From the NCBI RefSeq assembly GCF_017833295.1, contig NZ_JAFIBW010000001.1, positions 1,798,001 through 1,862,000 of the forward strand: a stretch of DNA of 64,000 nt, written 5' to 3'. The stretch's first letter is position 1, and each line of letters starts with the position of its first letter. Below the pieces are notes generated by a model. The model had not been told where the DNA came from. It worked only from the letters and a program-made list of their open reading frames with translations, and ran no database searches. The translations under genes and the position numbers were made by a program. Of this stretch, positions 17,480 to 26,081 are shown piece by piece. The stretch is from Methylobacterium sp. PvR107. Its GTDB lineage: Bacteria; Pseudomonadota; Alphaproteobacteria; Rhizobiales; Beijerinckiaceae.

Positions 17480-19464
17480 GTGCCGACTCAGACCGTGACG
17501 GGGCGCCGGATTTCGCCGCGCGTCTCGCCGCGGCCTCGAGCCAGGAGCAGTTTCTCACGGTACTGAGCCGGGACGAGGCGCTCGCGCGGTTCCGGGCGGC
17601 GGTCCCGCACACGCGCCTGCCTTCGGAGGCGGTATCCTTGGAAGGAGCGCTCGGGCGCGTGCTCGCCCGCGACGTCGCCTCCCCGATGGATGTTCCGCCC
17701 TTCGACCGTTCCCTGGTCGACGGTTTCGCCCTGCGCGCGACCGACACGGAAGGTGCAGGGCCGGCGAGCCCGCGGCGCCTCACGCTGAACCGCGAGATCC
17801 TCGCCTGCGGCGTCGCGCCGACAATCGTCGTCCAGCCGGGAACGGCGACGCCGATCGCCACCGGCGGCATGATCCCGCGCGGTGCCGACGCCGTGGTGAT
17901 GGTCGAGCACTCGGAATTCGACGCCGGGAGCCTCGCCGTCGATGTCCTGACCGCGGTTCGGCCCGCGCAGTTCGTGGGCTATGCCGGCGCCGACATGGCC
18001 CGCGGCGAGACGGTGCTGCGCAAGGGCGCGCGGATCACCGCCCGCGAGATCGGCATGCTGGCGGCGTGTGGTCTCGCGGCCCTCGACGTCACCAGACGCC
18101 CGCGCGTCGCGGTCCTGTCCACGGGGGACGAGCTGGTCGCACCGGGCGAGCCCCTGCCCGAAGGCGCGATCTACGACTCCAACGGCGCGATCATCGCGGC
18201 CGCGGTGACGGAGAACGGCGGGGAACCGGTCCGGCTCGGGATCGTGCGCGACGAGGCTTCCGTCCTCGAGGCGGCCCTCCGGTCCGCCCTGCGGGACAAC
18301 GACCTCGTCGTGCTCTCGGGAGGCACGTCTAAAGGTGCCGGCGACGTCTCGCACCGTGTGCTGTCCCGCCTCGGCGAGCCGGGAATCCTGTTCCACGGCG
18401 TGGCCCTGAAGCCCGGGAAGCCGCTCTGCGTGGCGGTGTCGCAGGGAAGGCCGGTCATCGTCCTGCCGGGGTTCCCCACCTCCGCGATGTTCACCTTCCA
18501 CGACTTTGTCGTGCCGTACGTGCGGGCGCTTGCCGGGTTGCCTCCGCGGGAGGACGAGACGATCGCGGCGCGCGTGTCCCAACGGGTGCCCTCCGAGCTC
18601 GGTCGCACGGAGTTCGTGATGACCTCGCTCGCCCTCGGTCCCGAGGGTGCGATCGCCCTGCCGCTGCCGAAGGGCTCGGGCTCGGTGACCGCCTTCTCGC
18701 AGGCGGACGGGTTTTTCGCGGTTCCGGCCGCGCGCGCAGGCGTCGAGGCGGGAGAGGGCGTCGCCGTGGTTCGCCTGGGCGCCGGCGTACGGGCGCCCGA
18801 CCTGACGATCGTCGGCAGCCATTGCATTGGTCTGGACCGCGTGGTCGGCCTGCTCGCCGAGCGCGGCTACCGCGCCCGCACCATCTGGGTCGGGTCGGCC
18901 GGCGGCCTTGCCGCCCTGCGGCGCGGCGAATGCGATGTCGCCGCCATGCACCTCTTCGATCCCCAGACGGGCCGGTACAATGCCCCGTTCCTCACCGACG
19001 GCATGTCTCTCGCGCCCGGCTGGCGCCGCCTCCAGGGCGTCGTGTTCCGCCGGGGCGACGCCAGGTTCGACGGTCGCGACGCCGCGGACGCGGTCGCCTC
19101 AGCGCTCGCCGACCCCGACGCCGTGATGGTCAACCGCAACGCCGGATCGGGCACGCGCCTGCTCGTGGACGGCCTGCTGAACGGTGCCCGGCCGGCGGGG
19201 TTCTGGAACCAGCCGCGCTCGCACAACGCCGTCGCCGCGGCGGTCTCGCAAGGAAGGGCGGACTGGGGCGTGGCCATAGCGAGCGTCGCGGAGGCCTACG
19301 GGCTGGGCTTCCGTCCGCTGACGGAGGAGGCTTACGATCTGGCGTATCGCGCGCACGCCGAGGCCATGCCGGCGCTCGCGGCTTTCCTAAGGCTGCTCGG
19401 CGAGCCCGAGACGGCCGCGGCGCTGCGCGATCTGGGCTTCTCGCCCGCCGCCGAGACCTCGTGA
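17476..19464 (+). CDS. MoeA-PBP fusion: molybdopterin molybdenumtransferase with substrate-binding-like domain
   Basis: 662 residues from a GTG overlapping the previous stop. Residues about 20-410 are a complete MoeA (PPFDRSLVDGFALRA, ATGGMIPRGADAVVMVEHS, STGDELVAPGEPLPEGA, SGGTSKGAGD, LPGFPTSAMFTF). Residues about 430-650 are a periplasmic-binding-like domain without signal peptide (TIVGSHCIGLDRVVGLL, VMVNRNAGSGTRLLVDGLL, HNAVAAAVSQGRADWGVAI), as in PBP_like/PF12727 proteins. Such a cytosolic domain could bind the oxyanion or cofactor for insertion. Its place between tup and fdh1 suggests loading of the Fdh1 metal. Confidence 0.88.
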   Translation: MSADSDRDGAPDFAARLAAASSQEQFLTVLSRDEALARFRAAVPHTRLPSEAVSLEGALGRVLARDVASPMDVPPFDRSLVDGFALRATDTEGAGPASPRRLTLNREILACGVAPTIVVQPGTATPIATGGMIPRGADAVVMVEHSEFDAGSLAVDVLTAVRPAQFVGYAGADMARGETVLRKGARITAREIGMLAACGLAALDVTRRPRVAVLSTGDELVAPGEPLPEGAIYDSNGAIIAAAVTENGGEPVRLGIVRDEASVLEAALRSALRDNDLVVLSGGTSKGAGDVSHRVLSRLGEPGILFHGVALKPGKPLCVAVSQGRPVIVLPGFPTSAMFTFHDFVVPYVRALAGLPPREDETIAARVSQRVPSELGRTEFVMTSLALGPEGAIALPLPKGSGSVTAFSQADGFFAVPAARAGVEAGEGVAVVRLGAGVRAPDLTIVGSHCIGLDRVVGLLAERGYRARTIWVGSAGGLAALRRGECDVAAMHLFDPQTGRYNAPFLTDGMSLAPGWRRLQGVVFRRGDARFDGRDAADAVASALADPDAVMVNRNAGSGTRLLVDGLLNGARPAGFWNQPRSHNAVAAAVSQGRADWGVAIASVAEAYGLGFRPLTEEAYDLAYRAHAEAMPALAAFLRLLGEPETAAALRDLGFSPAAETS

Positions 19465-19515
19465 CGCGCGCACGGTTGGCCGGCCTCGTCGCGGGCGGCG
19501 TGCCCCCGAGCCGCG

Positions 19516-19995
19516 ATGCCGTGGACCCAAGTCGATGAACGGAGACGGACAATCCTGTCGGCCGCCGGGATGATCGACGATGCCGTTTCGCGTAGGGACG
19601 CCTGCGAGGCGCTGAGGCCTCCAGCGAAGCGGCGGTGTGCGTTGGGCGAGGACACGAGCATCAGTTTGCGGATCGAGCTCGGCTCGGACACCCTGCTGGG
19701 ACCGGGCAAGGCCGCACTCCTGAGCGGCATCCGCGACACCGGCTCCATCGCCGCCGCGGGGCGACGGATGGGCATGAGCTACAAGCGAGCCTGGTACCTC
19801 ATCGATACGTTAAACAAGGCGTTCCAGGAGCCGCTCGTCTCAGCGAGCAAGGGGGGACGCCGAGGCGGCGGCGCTATCCTGACGCGCACGGGCGATGCCA
19901 TCCTCGACAGTTACCTGCGCATGGAGCGGCTCGCCTCGGAGGCCGTGGCGGGCGAACTCGACCTTCTCGCTTCGCTGATGAAGCCCGATTCCTAG
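19516..19995 (+). CDS. ModE-like winged-helix regulator lacking the TOBE/molbindin domain
   Basis: At most 159 residues. The core from about residue 50 is the ModE/LysR-type DNA-binding domain: LGPGKAALLSGIRDTGSIAA, GRRMGMSYKRAWYLIDTLN and KGGRRGGGAILT. The C-terminal molybdate-binding molbindin domains of full ModE are absent, so it may sense through another partner. The start is uncertain: ATG 19516, ATG 19570 or TTG 19642 are in frame and none has a good ribosome site. It follows moeA-PBP by 52 bp and probably acts on the Mo-box-like sites at 25408 and 27403. Confidence 0.78.
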   Translation: MPWTQVDERRRTILSAAGMIDDAVSRRDACEALRPPAKRRCALGEDTSISLRIELGSDTLLGPGKAALLSGIRDTGSIAAAGRRMGMSYKRAWYLIDTLNKAFQEPLVSASKGGRRGGGAILTRTGDAILDSYLRMERLASEAVAGELDLLASLMKPDS

Positions 19996-20143
19996 GATCG
20001 ACGCCGCCGCGCCGAGGCGCGTCACCAGCAGCAGCGGAGTCGCGAGGTTGAACGTCGCTGGCCCGGTGGCCCGCGGCTCGGCGCCGGCAGGCCTTCTGCT
20101 TCCGGCGTTGCACGCGGCCTTCGCCTGCTGTCCGCCGTCACGT

Positions 20144-20173
20144 TCCGGCGGCACGCCTGGGCGCGCCGCCGGA
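20144..20173 (-). terminator. Stem-loop after fdh1A
   Basis: TCCGGCGG (20144-20151) and CCGCCGGA (20166-20173) form a perfect 8-bp stem with a 14-nt loop, 12 bp beyond the fdh1A stop. There is no U-tract, so it may act as a weak terminator or as mRNA 3'-end protection. Confidence 0.4.
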
Positions 20174-20184
20174 GGTCTCGCCGC

Positions 20185-23157
20185 CTACTCGGCGGCCATG
20201 GGCGTCGCGTGGACGGCGGAGACCCGGGCCGCGCAGAACTTGAACTCCGGGATCTTGCCCATCGGGTCGAGCGCCGGGTTCGTCAGCAGGTTGGCCGCGG
20301 CCTCGGCGTAGCAGAACGGCATGAAGATCATGCCGGCCGGTACGTCGCGGTCAGAGCGCACCTTCAGATGGACGGCGCCGCGGCGCGTCTCCAGCTTCAT
20401 CGTATCGCCGGGCTCCAGCCCGAGCCGGTAGAGCTCCTTCGGAGCCAAGAAGGCGACCGCCTCGGGCTCCAGCGCGTCGAGGACGCCGGCGCGCCGGGTC
20501 ATCGATCCGGTGTGCCAGTGCTCGAGGACGCGGCCGGTCGACAGGACCATCGGGTAGTCGTCGTCCGGCAACTCGTCCGGGGGCACCACGGCGGCCGGGA
20601 CGATCTTCGCGCGCCCGCTCTCCGTGGGGAAGCCGGCGTAGAAGATGATCTCGTTGCCGGGCTTGTCCGGGGCGTCGACCGGGTAGGTCACGGCGCCCTC
20701 GCGCTCCAGGCGCTCCCAGGTGATGTTGTTGAACGACGGCATCACCATGGCCATCTCGCGGAAGATGTCCGCCGGGCCCCCGTAGTTCCAGGGCAGGCCG
20801 AGGCGCTTCCCCAGTTCCTGGATGATCCACCAGTCCTGCCGCGCGTCGCCCGGCGGCGACACCACCGGCCGCGAGATCTGCACGCGGCGGTCGGTGTTGG
20901 TGAAGGTGCCGGCCTTCTCGGCGAAGGCGGAGGCCGGCAGCACCACGTCGGCGTGGAAGGCGGTCTCCGTGAGGAACAGGTCCTGCACGACGAGGTGGTC
21001 GAGCATCGCCAGGGCGTGCCGGGCGTGGTTCAGGTCGGGGTCGGACATCGCCGGGTTCTCGCCCTCGACGAACATGCCCTTGATCTCGCCGGCGTGGATC
21101 GCCCGCATGATCTCGACCACGGTGAGGCCCTTCTGCGGGTCGAGCTTCTGGCCCCAGAACTCCTCGAACATCTCCCGCACCGCGGCCTTCTCGACCGACT
21201 GATAGTCCGGATAGACCATCGGGATCAGGCCGGCGTCGGAGGCGCCCTGGACGTTGTTCTGACCGCGCAGCGGATGCAGGCCGGTGCCCGGACGCCCGAT
21301 CTGCCCCGTGATGAGGGCGAGCGCGATCAGGCAGCGCGAGTTGTCCGTGCCGTGGACGTGCTGGCTGATGCCCATGCCCCAGAAGATGATCGAGGACTTG
21401 GCGCGGGCGTAGAGCCGGGCGACCTCGCGCAGGGTCTCCGCGTCGATGCCGCAGACCGAGGACATTTTCTCCGGCGTGAACTCGACGATCTTCTCCTTCA
21501 GCGCCTCGAAGTTCTCGGTGTAGCCGGCGATGTACTGCTCGTCGTAGAGCCGCTCCTCGACGATCACGTTGAGCATCGCGTTGAGCATCGCGACGTCCGA
21601 ACCGGGCTTGAACGCGAGGTGCTTGTAGGCGTGCCGCGACAGCACCTGCCGGCGCGGGTCCATGACGATCAGCTTGGCGCCGCGCTGCTTCACGGCGTTC
21701 TTGAGGAAGGTCGCCGCCACGGGGTGGTTCACGGTCGGGTTGGCGCCGATCACGATGATGACCTCGGCGTCGAGCGCCGCCGAGAACGGCGCCGACACGG
21801 CGCCCGAGTTCAGGCCCTCCATGAGGGCGGCCACCGACGAGGCGTGGCACAGCCGCGTGCAGTGGTCGACATTGTTCGAGCCGAACCCGAGCCGCACCAG
21901 CTTCTGGAAGAGGTAGGCCTCCTCGTTCGAGCCTTTCGCGGAGCCGAAGCCGGCGAGTGCCTTGCGGCCATGCGTGTCGCGGACCGTCTTGAGGCCGCCG
22001 GCGGCGCGGTCGAGCGCCTCCTCCCAGGTCGCCTCGCGGAAGTGCGTCCACGGGTTGGCCGGGTCGACCTGGTCGTTGGCGTCCTTCCGAACGTTGTCCA
22101 GGCGGATCAGCGGCGCCGTCAGGCGGTGGGGGTGGTGGACGTAGTCGAAGCCGAACCGCCCCTTCACGCAGAGCCGGTTGTGGTTGGCCGGGCCGTCCAC
22201 GCCCTCGGCGTAGACGATCTTCTCATCCTTCACCTTGTAGGAGACTTGGCAGCCGACGCCGCAATAGGGGCACAGCGAGGTCACCTCGCGGTCGGGATAG
22301 ACCGTCCGGGTGTTGTGCTCGGCGTCGAGATAGGCGGACGGCATCAGCGCGCCGGTCGGACAGGCCTGGACGCACTCGCCACAGGCCACGCAGGTCGAGC
22401 CGCCCATCGGGTCGTCGAAGTCGAACACGATCTTGGCGTCAGCCGAGCGGTAGGCCATGCCGATCACGTCGTTGACCTGGACTTCGCGGCAGGCGCGGAC
22501 GCAGAGATTGCACTGGATGCAGGCGTCGAGATTGACGCTCATGGCCGGGTGGCTGAAGTCGCCGGTCCAGCGCTCGGCCGCGGGGAAGCGGCTCTCGGAG
22601 ACGTCGAGGAAGTCAGCCTGAACCCAGAAGTGCGATGTCGGGTCGTGCGAGGTCTCGCGCTCGGGCTGGTCGGCCACGAGCAGTTCGAGCACCATGGCGC
22701 GCGCCTTGGTGGCGCGCTCGGTCGCAGTCTTGACCTTCATGCCCACGGCCGGCGTGCGCTTGCACGAGGCGGCCAGCACGCGCTCGCCCTCGATCTCGAC
22801 CATGCAGGCGCGGCAATTGCCGTCCGGGCGGTAGCCGGGTTCGGGCTTGTGGCAGAGGTGCGGGATATGGGTGCCGAGGCGCTTGGCGACGGCCCAGATC
22901 GTCTCGCCGGGGCCGGCCTCAACCTGCTGTCCGTCGAGCTCGAACGCGATGGTCGGCGGTGCGCTCGGGCGCTCCGTCAGATTGTGCAGGCCCGACGGCT
23001 CCGGTGCCGCCTGGCCGCCCGCCTTCGCTCCTTCCGAGTAGGAGCCGCCGGCCTCCGGCTTCGGGCCCTGCGCGGGGCCGCCTGCATCCTGCAGACCGTC
23101 GGCCCGGATCTCAGTCTTCTCGGTCTTGTCGCCGTGCTGTTCGGGGGCGTTGCTCAT
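20185..23157 (-). CDS. fdh1A: NAD-dependent formate dehydrogenase alpha subunit (tungsten/molybdenum)
   Basis: 990 residues. An acidic/glycine-rich N-terminal extension (1-65) precedes a 2Fe-2S ferredoxin domain (C102, C115, C118, C132), two 4Fe-4S sets (C213/C216/C219/C223 and C256/C259/C262/C266) and the catalytic-domain cluster (C296/C299/C303/C330). In DHCTRLCHASSVAAL the metal ligand is Cys437, not selenocysteine. The bis-MGD domain and the C-terminal FMPFCYAEAAANLLT segment complete it. It oxidises formate to CO2 in the cytosol with Fdh1B as NAD-reducing partner. The match to Methylobacterium Fdh1 and adjacent tupABC argue for tungsten. Confidence 0.95.
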   Translation of the reverse strand: MSNAPEQHGDKTEKTEIRADGLQDAGGPAQGPKPEAGGSYSEGAKAGGQAAPEPSGLHNLTERPSAPPTIAFELDGQQVEAGPGETIWAVAKRLGTHIPHLCHKPEPGYRPDGNCRACMVEIEGERVLAASCKRTPAVGMKVKTATERATKARAMVLELLVADQPERETSHDPTSHFWVQADFLDVSESRFPAAERWTGDFSHPAMSVNLDACIQCNLCVRACREVQVNDVIGMAYRSADAKIVFDFDDPMGGSTCVACGECVQACPTGALMPSAYLDAEHNTRTVYPDREVTSLCPYCGVGCQVSYKVKDEKIVYAEGVDGPANHNRLCVKGRFGFDYVHHPHRLTAPLIRLDNVRKDANDQVDPANPWTHFREATWEEALDRAAGGLKTVRDTHGRKALAGFGSAKGSNEEAYLFQKLVRLGFGSNNVDHCTRLCHASSVAALMEGLNSGAVSAPFSAALDAEVIIVIGANPTVNHPVAATFLKNAVKQRGAKLIVMDPRRQVLSRHAYKHLAFKPGSDVAMLNAMLNVIVEERLYDEQYIAGYTENFEALKEKIVEFTPEKMSSVCGIDAETLREVARLYARAKSSIIFWGMGISQHVHGTDNSRCLIALALITGQIGRPGTGLHPLRGQNNVQGASDAGLIPMVYPDYQSVEKAAVREMFEEFWGQKLDPQKGLTVVEIMRAIHAGEIKGMFVEGENPAMSDPDLNHARHALAMLDHLVVQDLFLTETAFHADVVLPASAFAEKAGTFTNTDRRVQISRPVVSPPGDARQDWWIIQELGKRLGLPWNYGGPADIFREMAMVMPSFNNITWERLEREGAVTYPVDAPDKPGNEIIFYAGFPTESGRAKIVPAAVVPPDELPDDDYPMVLSTGRVLEHWHTGSMTRRAGVLDALEPEAVAFLAPKELYRLGLEPGDTMKLETRRGAVHLKVRSDRDVPAGMIFMPFCYAEAAANLLTNPALDPMGKIPEFKFCAARVSAVHATPMAAE

Positions 23158-23212
23158 GCGGCCGCTCCTGGCTCGGACATAGGGATAGGGTTCGCCGGCG
23201 CCATCGGTTGCC

Positions 23213-24931
23213 TCACTCCGCCGCCGCGGCGCGCGGGGCGGGGAACAGATCCGGGAAATACTTGATGACGGTGCTCAGCGGGTTCGAGGCCGCTTGGCCG
23301 AGGCCGCAGATCGAGGCGTCCCGCATGCACTGGGACAGCTCGCCCAGGAGCTCGGTGTCCCAGACGCCCTGCTCCATCAGGATACGGGCCTTCTGGGTCC
23401 CCGAACGGCAGGGGGTGCACTGCCCGCAGCTCTCGTCCTCGAAGAACCTCATCAGGTTCAACGCGGCGCCGCGCACATCGTCCCGGTCCGACAGGATCAC
23501 GACGGCGGCGGACCCGATGAAGCAGCCGTACTTCTCCAGCGTCCCGAAATCGAGCGGGATGTCGTTCATCGACGCCGGCAGGATGCCGCCCGACGCGCCG
23601 CCCGGCAGGTAGCCCGCGAAGGTGTGGCCGTCCGCCATGCCGCCGCAATACTCGTCGATGAGTTCCTGGATGGTGAGGCCGGCCGGACCGAGCTTCACGC
23701 CCGGTTCCTTCACGCGCCCCGAGACCGAGTAGGAGCGCAGTCCGACGCGGTCGTTGCGGCCGTGGCTCTTCCACCAATCGCCGCCCCGCTCGATCAGGTC
23801 GCGGACCCAGAACAGCGTCTCGATGTTGTTGATCAGCGTCGGACGGTTGAACAGGCCGACTTGGAACGGGAACGGCGGCTTGTGCCGCGGCAGCCCGCGC
23901 TTGCCTTCGAGGGACTCGATCAGCGAGGATTCCTCGCCGCAGATGTAGGCGCCAGCGCCGCGGCGCAGGTGGATGCGCGGGCCGCCCTCGGGGAGCTTCG
24001 CGATCTCGCGCGTCAGGATCTCGCGGGAGATGGGGTACTCGTCCCGCAGGTAGATGTAGACCTCGGGCGCCTCGACGACGTGGGCGCCGATCAGCATGCC
24101 TTCGAGGAAGCGGTGCGGATCGGTGTTGAGGTAGAGCTGGTCCTTGAAGGTGCCGGGCTCGCCCTCGTCCCCGTTGACCGCCATCAGCCGGGGCCCGGGC
24201 TCGCCGCGCACCGAGCGCCACTTGCGCCCCGTCGGGAAGCCCGCGCCGCCGAGGCCGCGCAGGCCGCCGTCGTCGAGCACCTTCAGGATGTCGTCGACCG
24301 GTAGGTCACCGCTGCGGAGCCGGTCCAGGGTCGCGTACCCTCCGGCAGCCCGATAGGCCTCATAGTCGACGTAGTCCGGGATGTGAGCGTGCGTGTCGCC
24401 GGCCTCGACCGCGGCCGTCACGGATGCGAGGTCGGCCTTGTGCAGGAAGTTGTGCCCGACCTCGACGGCGGGCGCGTGGTCGCAAAGCCCGACGCAGGGC
24501 GCGCGCACGACGCGGACGGCGTCGGAGGCGAGTTCCCGCTGGAGCGTCTCGAGCAATTCCTCGGCGCCGAACATCGCGCAGGTGATGCTGTCGCAGACCC
24601 GGACGGTCAGCCTCGGGATGGAGGCGTCACCCTCCTTCACGACGTCGAAATGCGCGTAGAAGGTCGCGGTCTCGAACACCTCGGCGAAGGCCAGGGCCAT
24701 CTCGTCGGCTAGCGCCGCCAAATGCTCGGCGCTGATCTGGCCGTAGGTGTCCTGGATCAGGTGGAGGTGCTCGATGAGCAGGTCGCGCTGGCGCGAGCTG
24801 GAGCCGAGAAGCTCCTCGATCTCGACCTTCGCCCGCGGCTCGACCTGGCGCCCTTTGGGTACGCTGCGCGCTTTGTTCCGCCCCCGGCCGGGATGCGAGA
24901 AGGTCCTGACTGTCCCCGGTGCCTCACTCAT
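23213..24931 (-). CDS. fdh1B: NAD-dependent formate dehydrogenase beta subunit (NuoE-NuoF fusion)
   Basis: 572 residues. Residues about 40-180 are NuoE-like with a 2Fe-2S site (C113, C118, C146, C150); about 200-570 are NuoF-like, with the FMN/NADH segment GGLRGLGGAGFPTGRKW, GDEGEPGTFKDQ, YICGEESSLIESLEGKRG and the 4Fe-4S motif DESCGQCTPCRSGT plus SICGLG. It takes electrons from Fdh1A through Fe-S centres to FMN and NAD. It lies 55 bp upstream of fdh1A and 62 bp downstream of a small unknown gene, all on one strand. Confidence 0.95.
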   Translation of the reverse strand: MSEAPGTVRTFSHPGRGRNKARSVPKGRQVEPRAKVEIEELLGSSSRQRDLLIEHLHLIQDTYGQISAEHLAALADEMALAFAEVFETATFYAHFDVVKEGDASIPRLTVRVCDSITCAMFGAEELLETLQRELASDAVRVVRAPCVGLCDHAPAVEVGHNFLHKADLASVTAAVEAGDTHAHIPDYVDYEAYRAAGGYATLDRLRSGDLPVDDILKVLDDGGLRGLGGAGFPTGRKWRSVRGEPGPRLMAVNGDEGEPGTFKDQLYLNTDPHRFLEGMLIGAHVVEAPEVYIYLRDEYPISREILTREIAKLPEGGPRIHLRRGAGAYICGEESSLIESLEGKRGLPRHKPPFPFQVGLFNRPTLINNIETLFWVRDLIERGGDWWKSHGRNDRVGLRSYSVSGRVKEPGVKLGPAGLTIQELIDEYCGGMADGHTFAGYLPGGASGGILPASMNDIPLDFGTLEKYGCFIGSAAVVILSDRDDVRGAALNLMRFFEDESCGQCTPCRSGTQKARILMEQGVWDTELLGELSQCMRDASICGLGQAASNPLSTVIKYFPDLFPAPRAAAAE

Positions 24932-24993
24932 TGCGGTATCTGGTTCTCAACTGCTGGGGCGGGTGGTCGCGGCGTCCCGCGGTCCGATCAAAT

Positions 24994-25314
24994 TTACTGG
25001 CCGCCGAAGGCCCGGAGCGGCTGGCCGGCCTCGGACCGGTGTTTCATCGCGACGGCTCTCGTGACCTCGTCCAGGGACGTGACCCTGGGCCCAACGACGG
25101 AGCGGAGCTCGGTCTCGAACGCGTCCAGCGCGTCGTTCAAGCGGTCCATCAGAGCGTTCGGGGCGTCTGCGGCCGGTGAAGCGATCGCTTTCGCGAGCGC
25201 GTCGCGCACTCGGTCGGTGAGCTCCTGCGTGAGCGGTGGTTTCGCTTCGGCGTAGTAGGCGTCCGTCACGATGGTGGCCCAGTCCGCCGCAGAGGATGCG
25301 TCACCCATGTTCAT
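24994..25314 (-). CDS. Small conserved protein upstream of fdh1B (paralogue of 28329-28655)
   Basis: 106 residues from ATG 25314 (MGDASS at 25308 is the alternative). It is helical and charged, with the conserved blocks DAYYAEAKPPLTQEL, VVGPRVTSLDE and the C-terminal HRSEAGQPLRAFGGQ. A paralogue 3 kb away shares 14 of the last 16 residues. No signal peptide, membrane segment or metal motif. It begins 94 bp from a Mo-box-like site and precedes fdh1BA in the same direction, so it is probably the first gene of the fdh1 operon. It is not the FdsD-type delta subunit by sequence. Family not recognised. Confidence 0.75.
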   Translation of the reverse strand: MNMGDASSAADWATIVTDAYYAEAKPPLTQELTDRVRDALAKAIASPAADAPNALMDRLNDALDAFETELRSVVGPRVTSLDEVTRAVAMKHRSEAGQPLRAFGGQ

Positions 25315-25407
25315 GCCTGCGCGATCGAGGGAAGGTTGAAGTCGTGCATGGCGTGCCCGTTCGGGTCCATTGGCGTGGCGTTCGCTCGTGGCATACCAAA
25401 TGGCAGC

Positions 25408-25431
25408 CGTTATAGCGGAGGTGTTATATCG
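25408..25431. promoter_or_regulatory. Mo-box-like ModE operator 1
   Basis: CGTTATAG - 8 bp - TTATATCG, 24 bp in all, the length of known ModE Mo-boxes (CGnTATATA-N6-TATATnnCG). It lies between the fdh1 small gene (94 bp) and mobB (about 95-130 bp). On the minus strand TTGAAA stands 15 bp before a TATAAC that overlaps the site, so it would cover the -10 region of the fdh1 promoter. A second site of the same design is at 27403-27426. Confidence 0.65.
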
Positions 25432-25558
25432 TTTTTGAAGGCGTTTCAATTTGCACGGGGCCGCGGTCACGCGTCCCGGCGGCGTGGCTGATGCTTGCCC
25501 TGAGCCATCGAGCGGGGCAGTGGAAATGTCACGAGAGCGGTGGTCAGTGGTGTCCGGC

Positions 25559-26077
25559 ATGCGCGTTATCGGACTGGCCGGGTGGAGCGGGGCTGGCAAG
25601 ACCAACCTGCTGGTTCGGGCCATCCCCGTGCTCGTCGCGCGCGGGGTGAAGGTGGCGACCATCAAGCACGCCCACCACGACTTCGACACGGACTGGCCCG
25701 GGAAGGATTCTTACGAGCACCGCAGGGCGGGGGCGAGCGAGGTTCTCGTATCGTCGGGCCGGCGGTGGGCGCAGGTCCGCGAGCTGCGCGACGAGGCGGA
25801 AGCGACCCTGGGTCAGCTCCTGCGGCGGATCAGCCCCTGCGACCTCATCGTCGTGGAAGGGTACAAGCGGGAGCCGATCCCCAAGATCGAGGTTTATCGC
25901 GCCAACAACGGCCGCCCACCCATACATCCTCTGGACACCACGATTGCGGGCATCGCGAGCGACGTCGAATTTCCGACATCGGGCATTCCCGTCGTAGATT
26001 TGAACGACGCGGCGGCGGTGACGGGGCTGATGCTCGACGTGGCCGTTTCCTTCGAAGACGTCCTCGGGAGGCTCTAG
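25559..26077 (+). CDS. mobB: Molybdopterin-guanine dinucleotide biosynthesis adaptor (P-loop GTPase)
   Basis: 172 residues from ATG 25559, which directly precedes VIGLAGWSGAGKTNLL, the Walker A segment that opens MobB proteins; an in-frame ATG at 25526 is the alternative. Also seen: VKVATIKHAHHDFDTDWPGK, DSYEHRRAGASEVLVSS and CDLIVVEGYKREPIPKIEV. MobB binds GTP and assists MobA in making the bis-MGD cofactor that Fdh1A needs. The moeA gene starts 4 bp after its stop. It is divergent from the fdh1 operon across Mo-box-like site 1. Confidence 0.92.
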   Translation: MRVIGLAGWSGAGKTNLLVRAIPVLVARGVKVATIKHAHHDFDTDWPGKDSYEHRRAGASEVLVSSGRRWAQVRELRDEAEATLGQLLRRISPCDLIVVEGYKREPIPKIEVYRANNGRPPIHPLDTTIAGIASDVEFPTSGIPVVDLNDAAAVTGLMLDVAVSFEDVLGRL

Positions 26078-26081
26078 CCGG

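Noticed and set aside
20209..23265. About 1000-codon open frame antisense to fdh1A
   Set aside because: Same codon-bias artefact; the minus strand carries all Fe-S and active-site motifs of Fdh1A.
24994..25314. Small gene before fdh1B as the FdsD-type delta subunit
   Set aside because: Sequence lacks the delta-subunit pattern and instead matches only its local paralogue.
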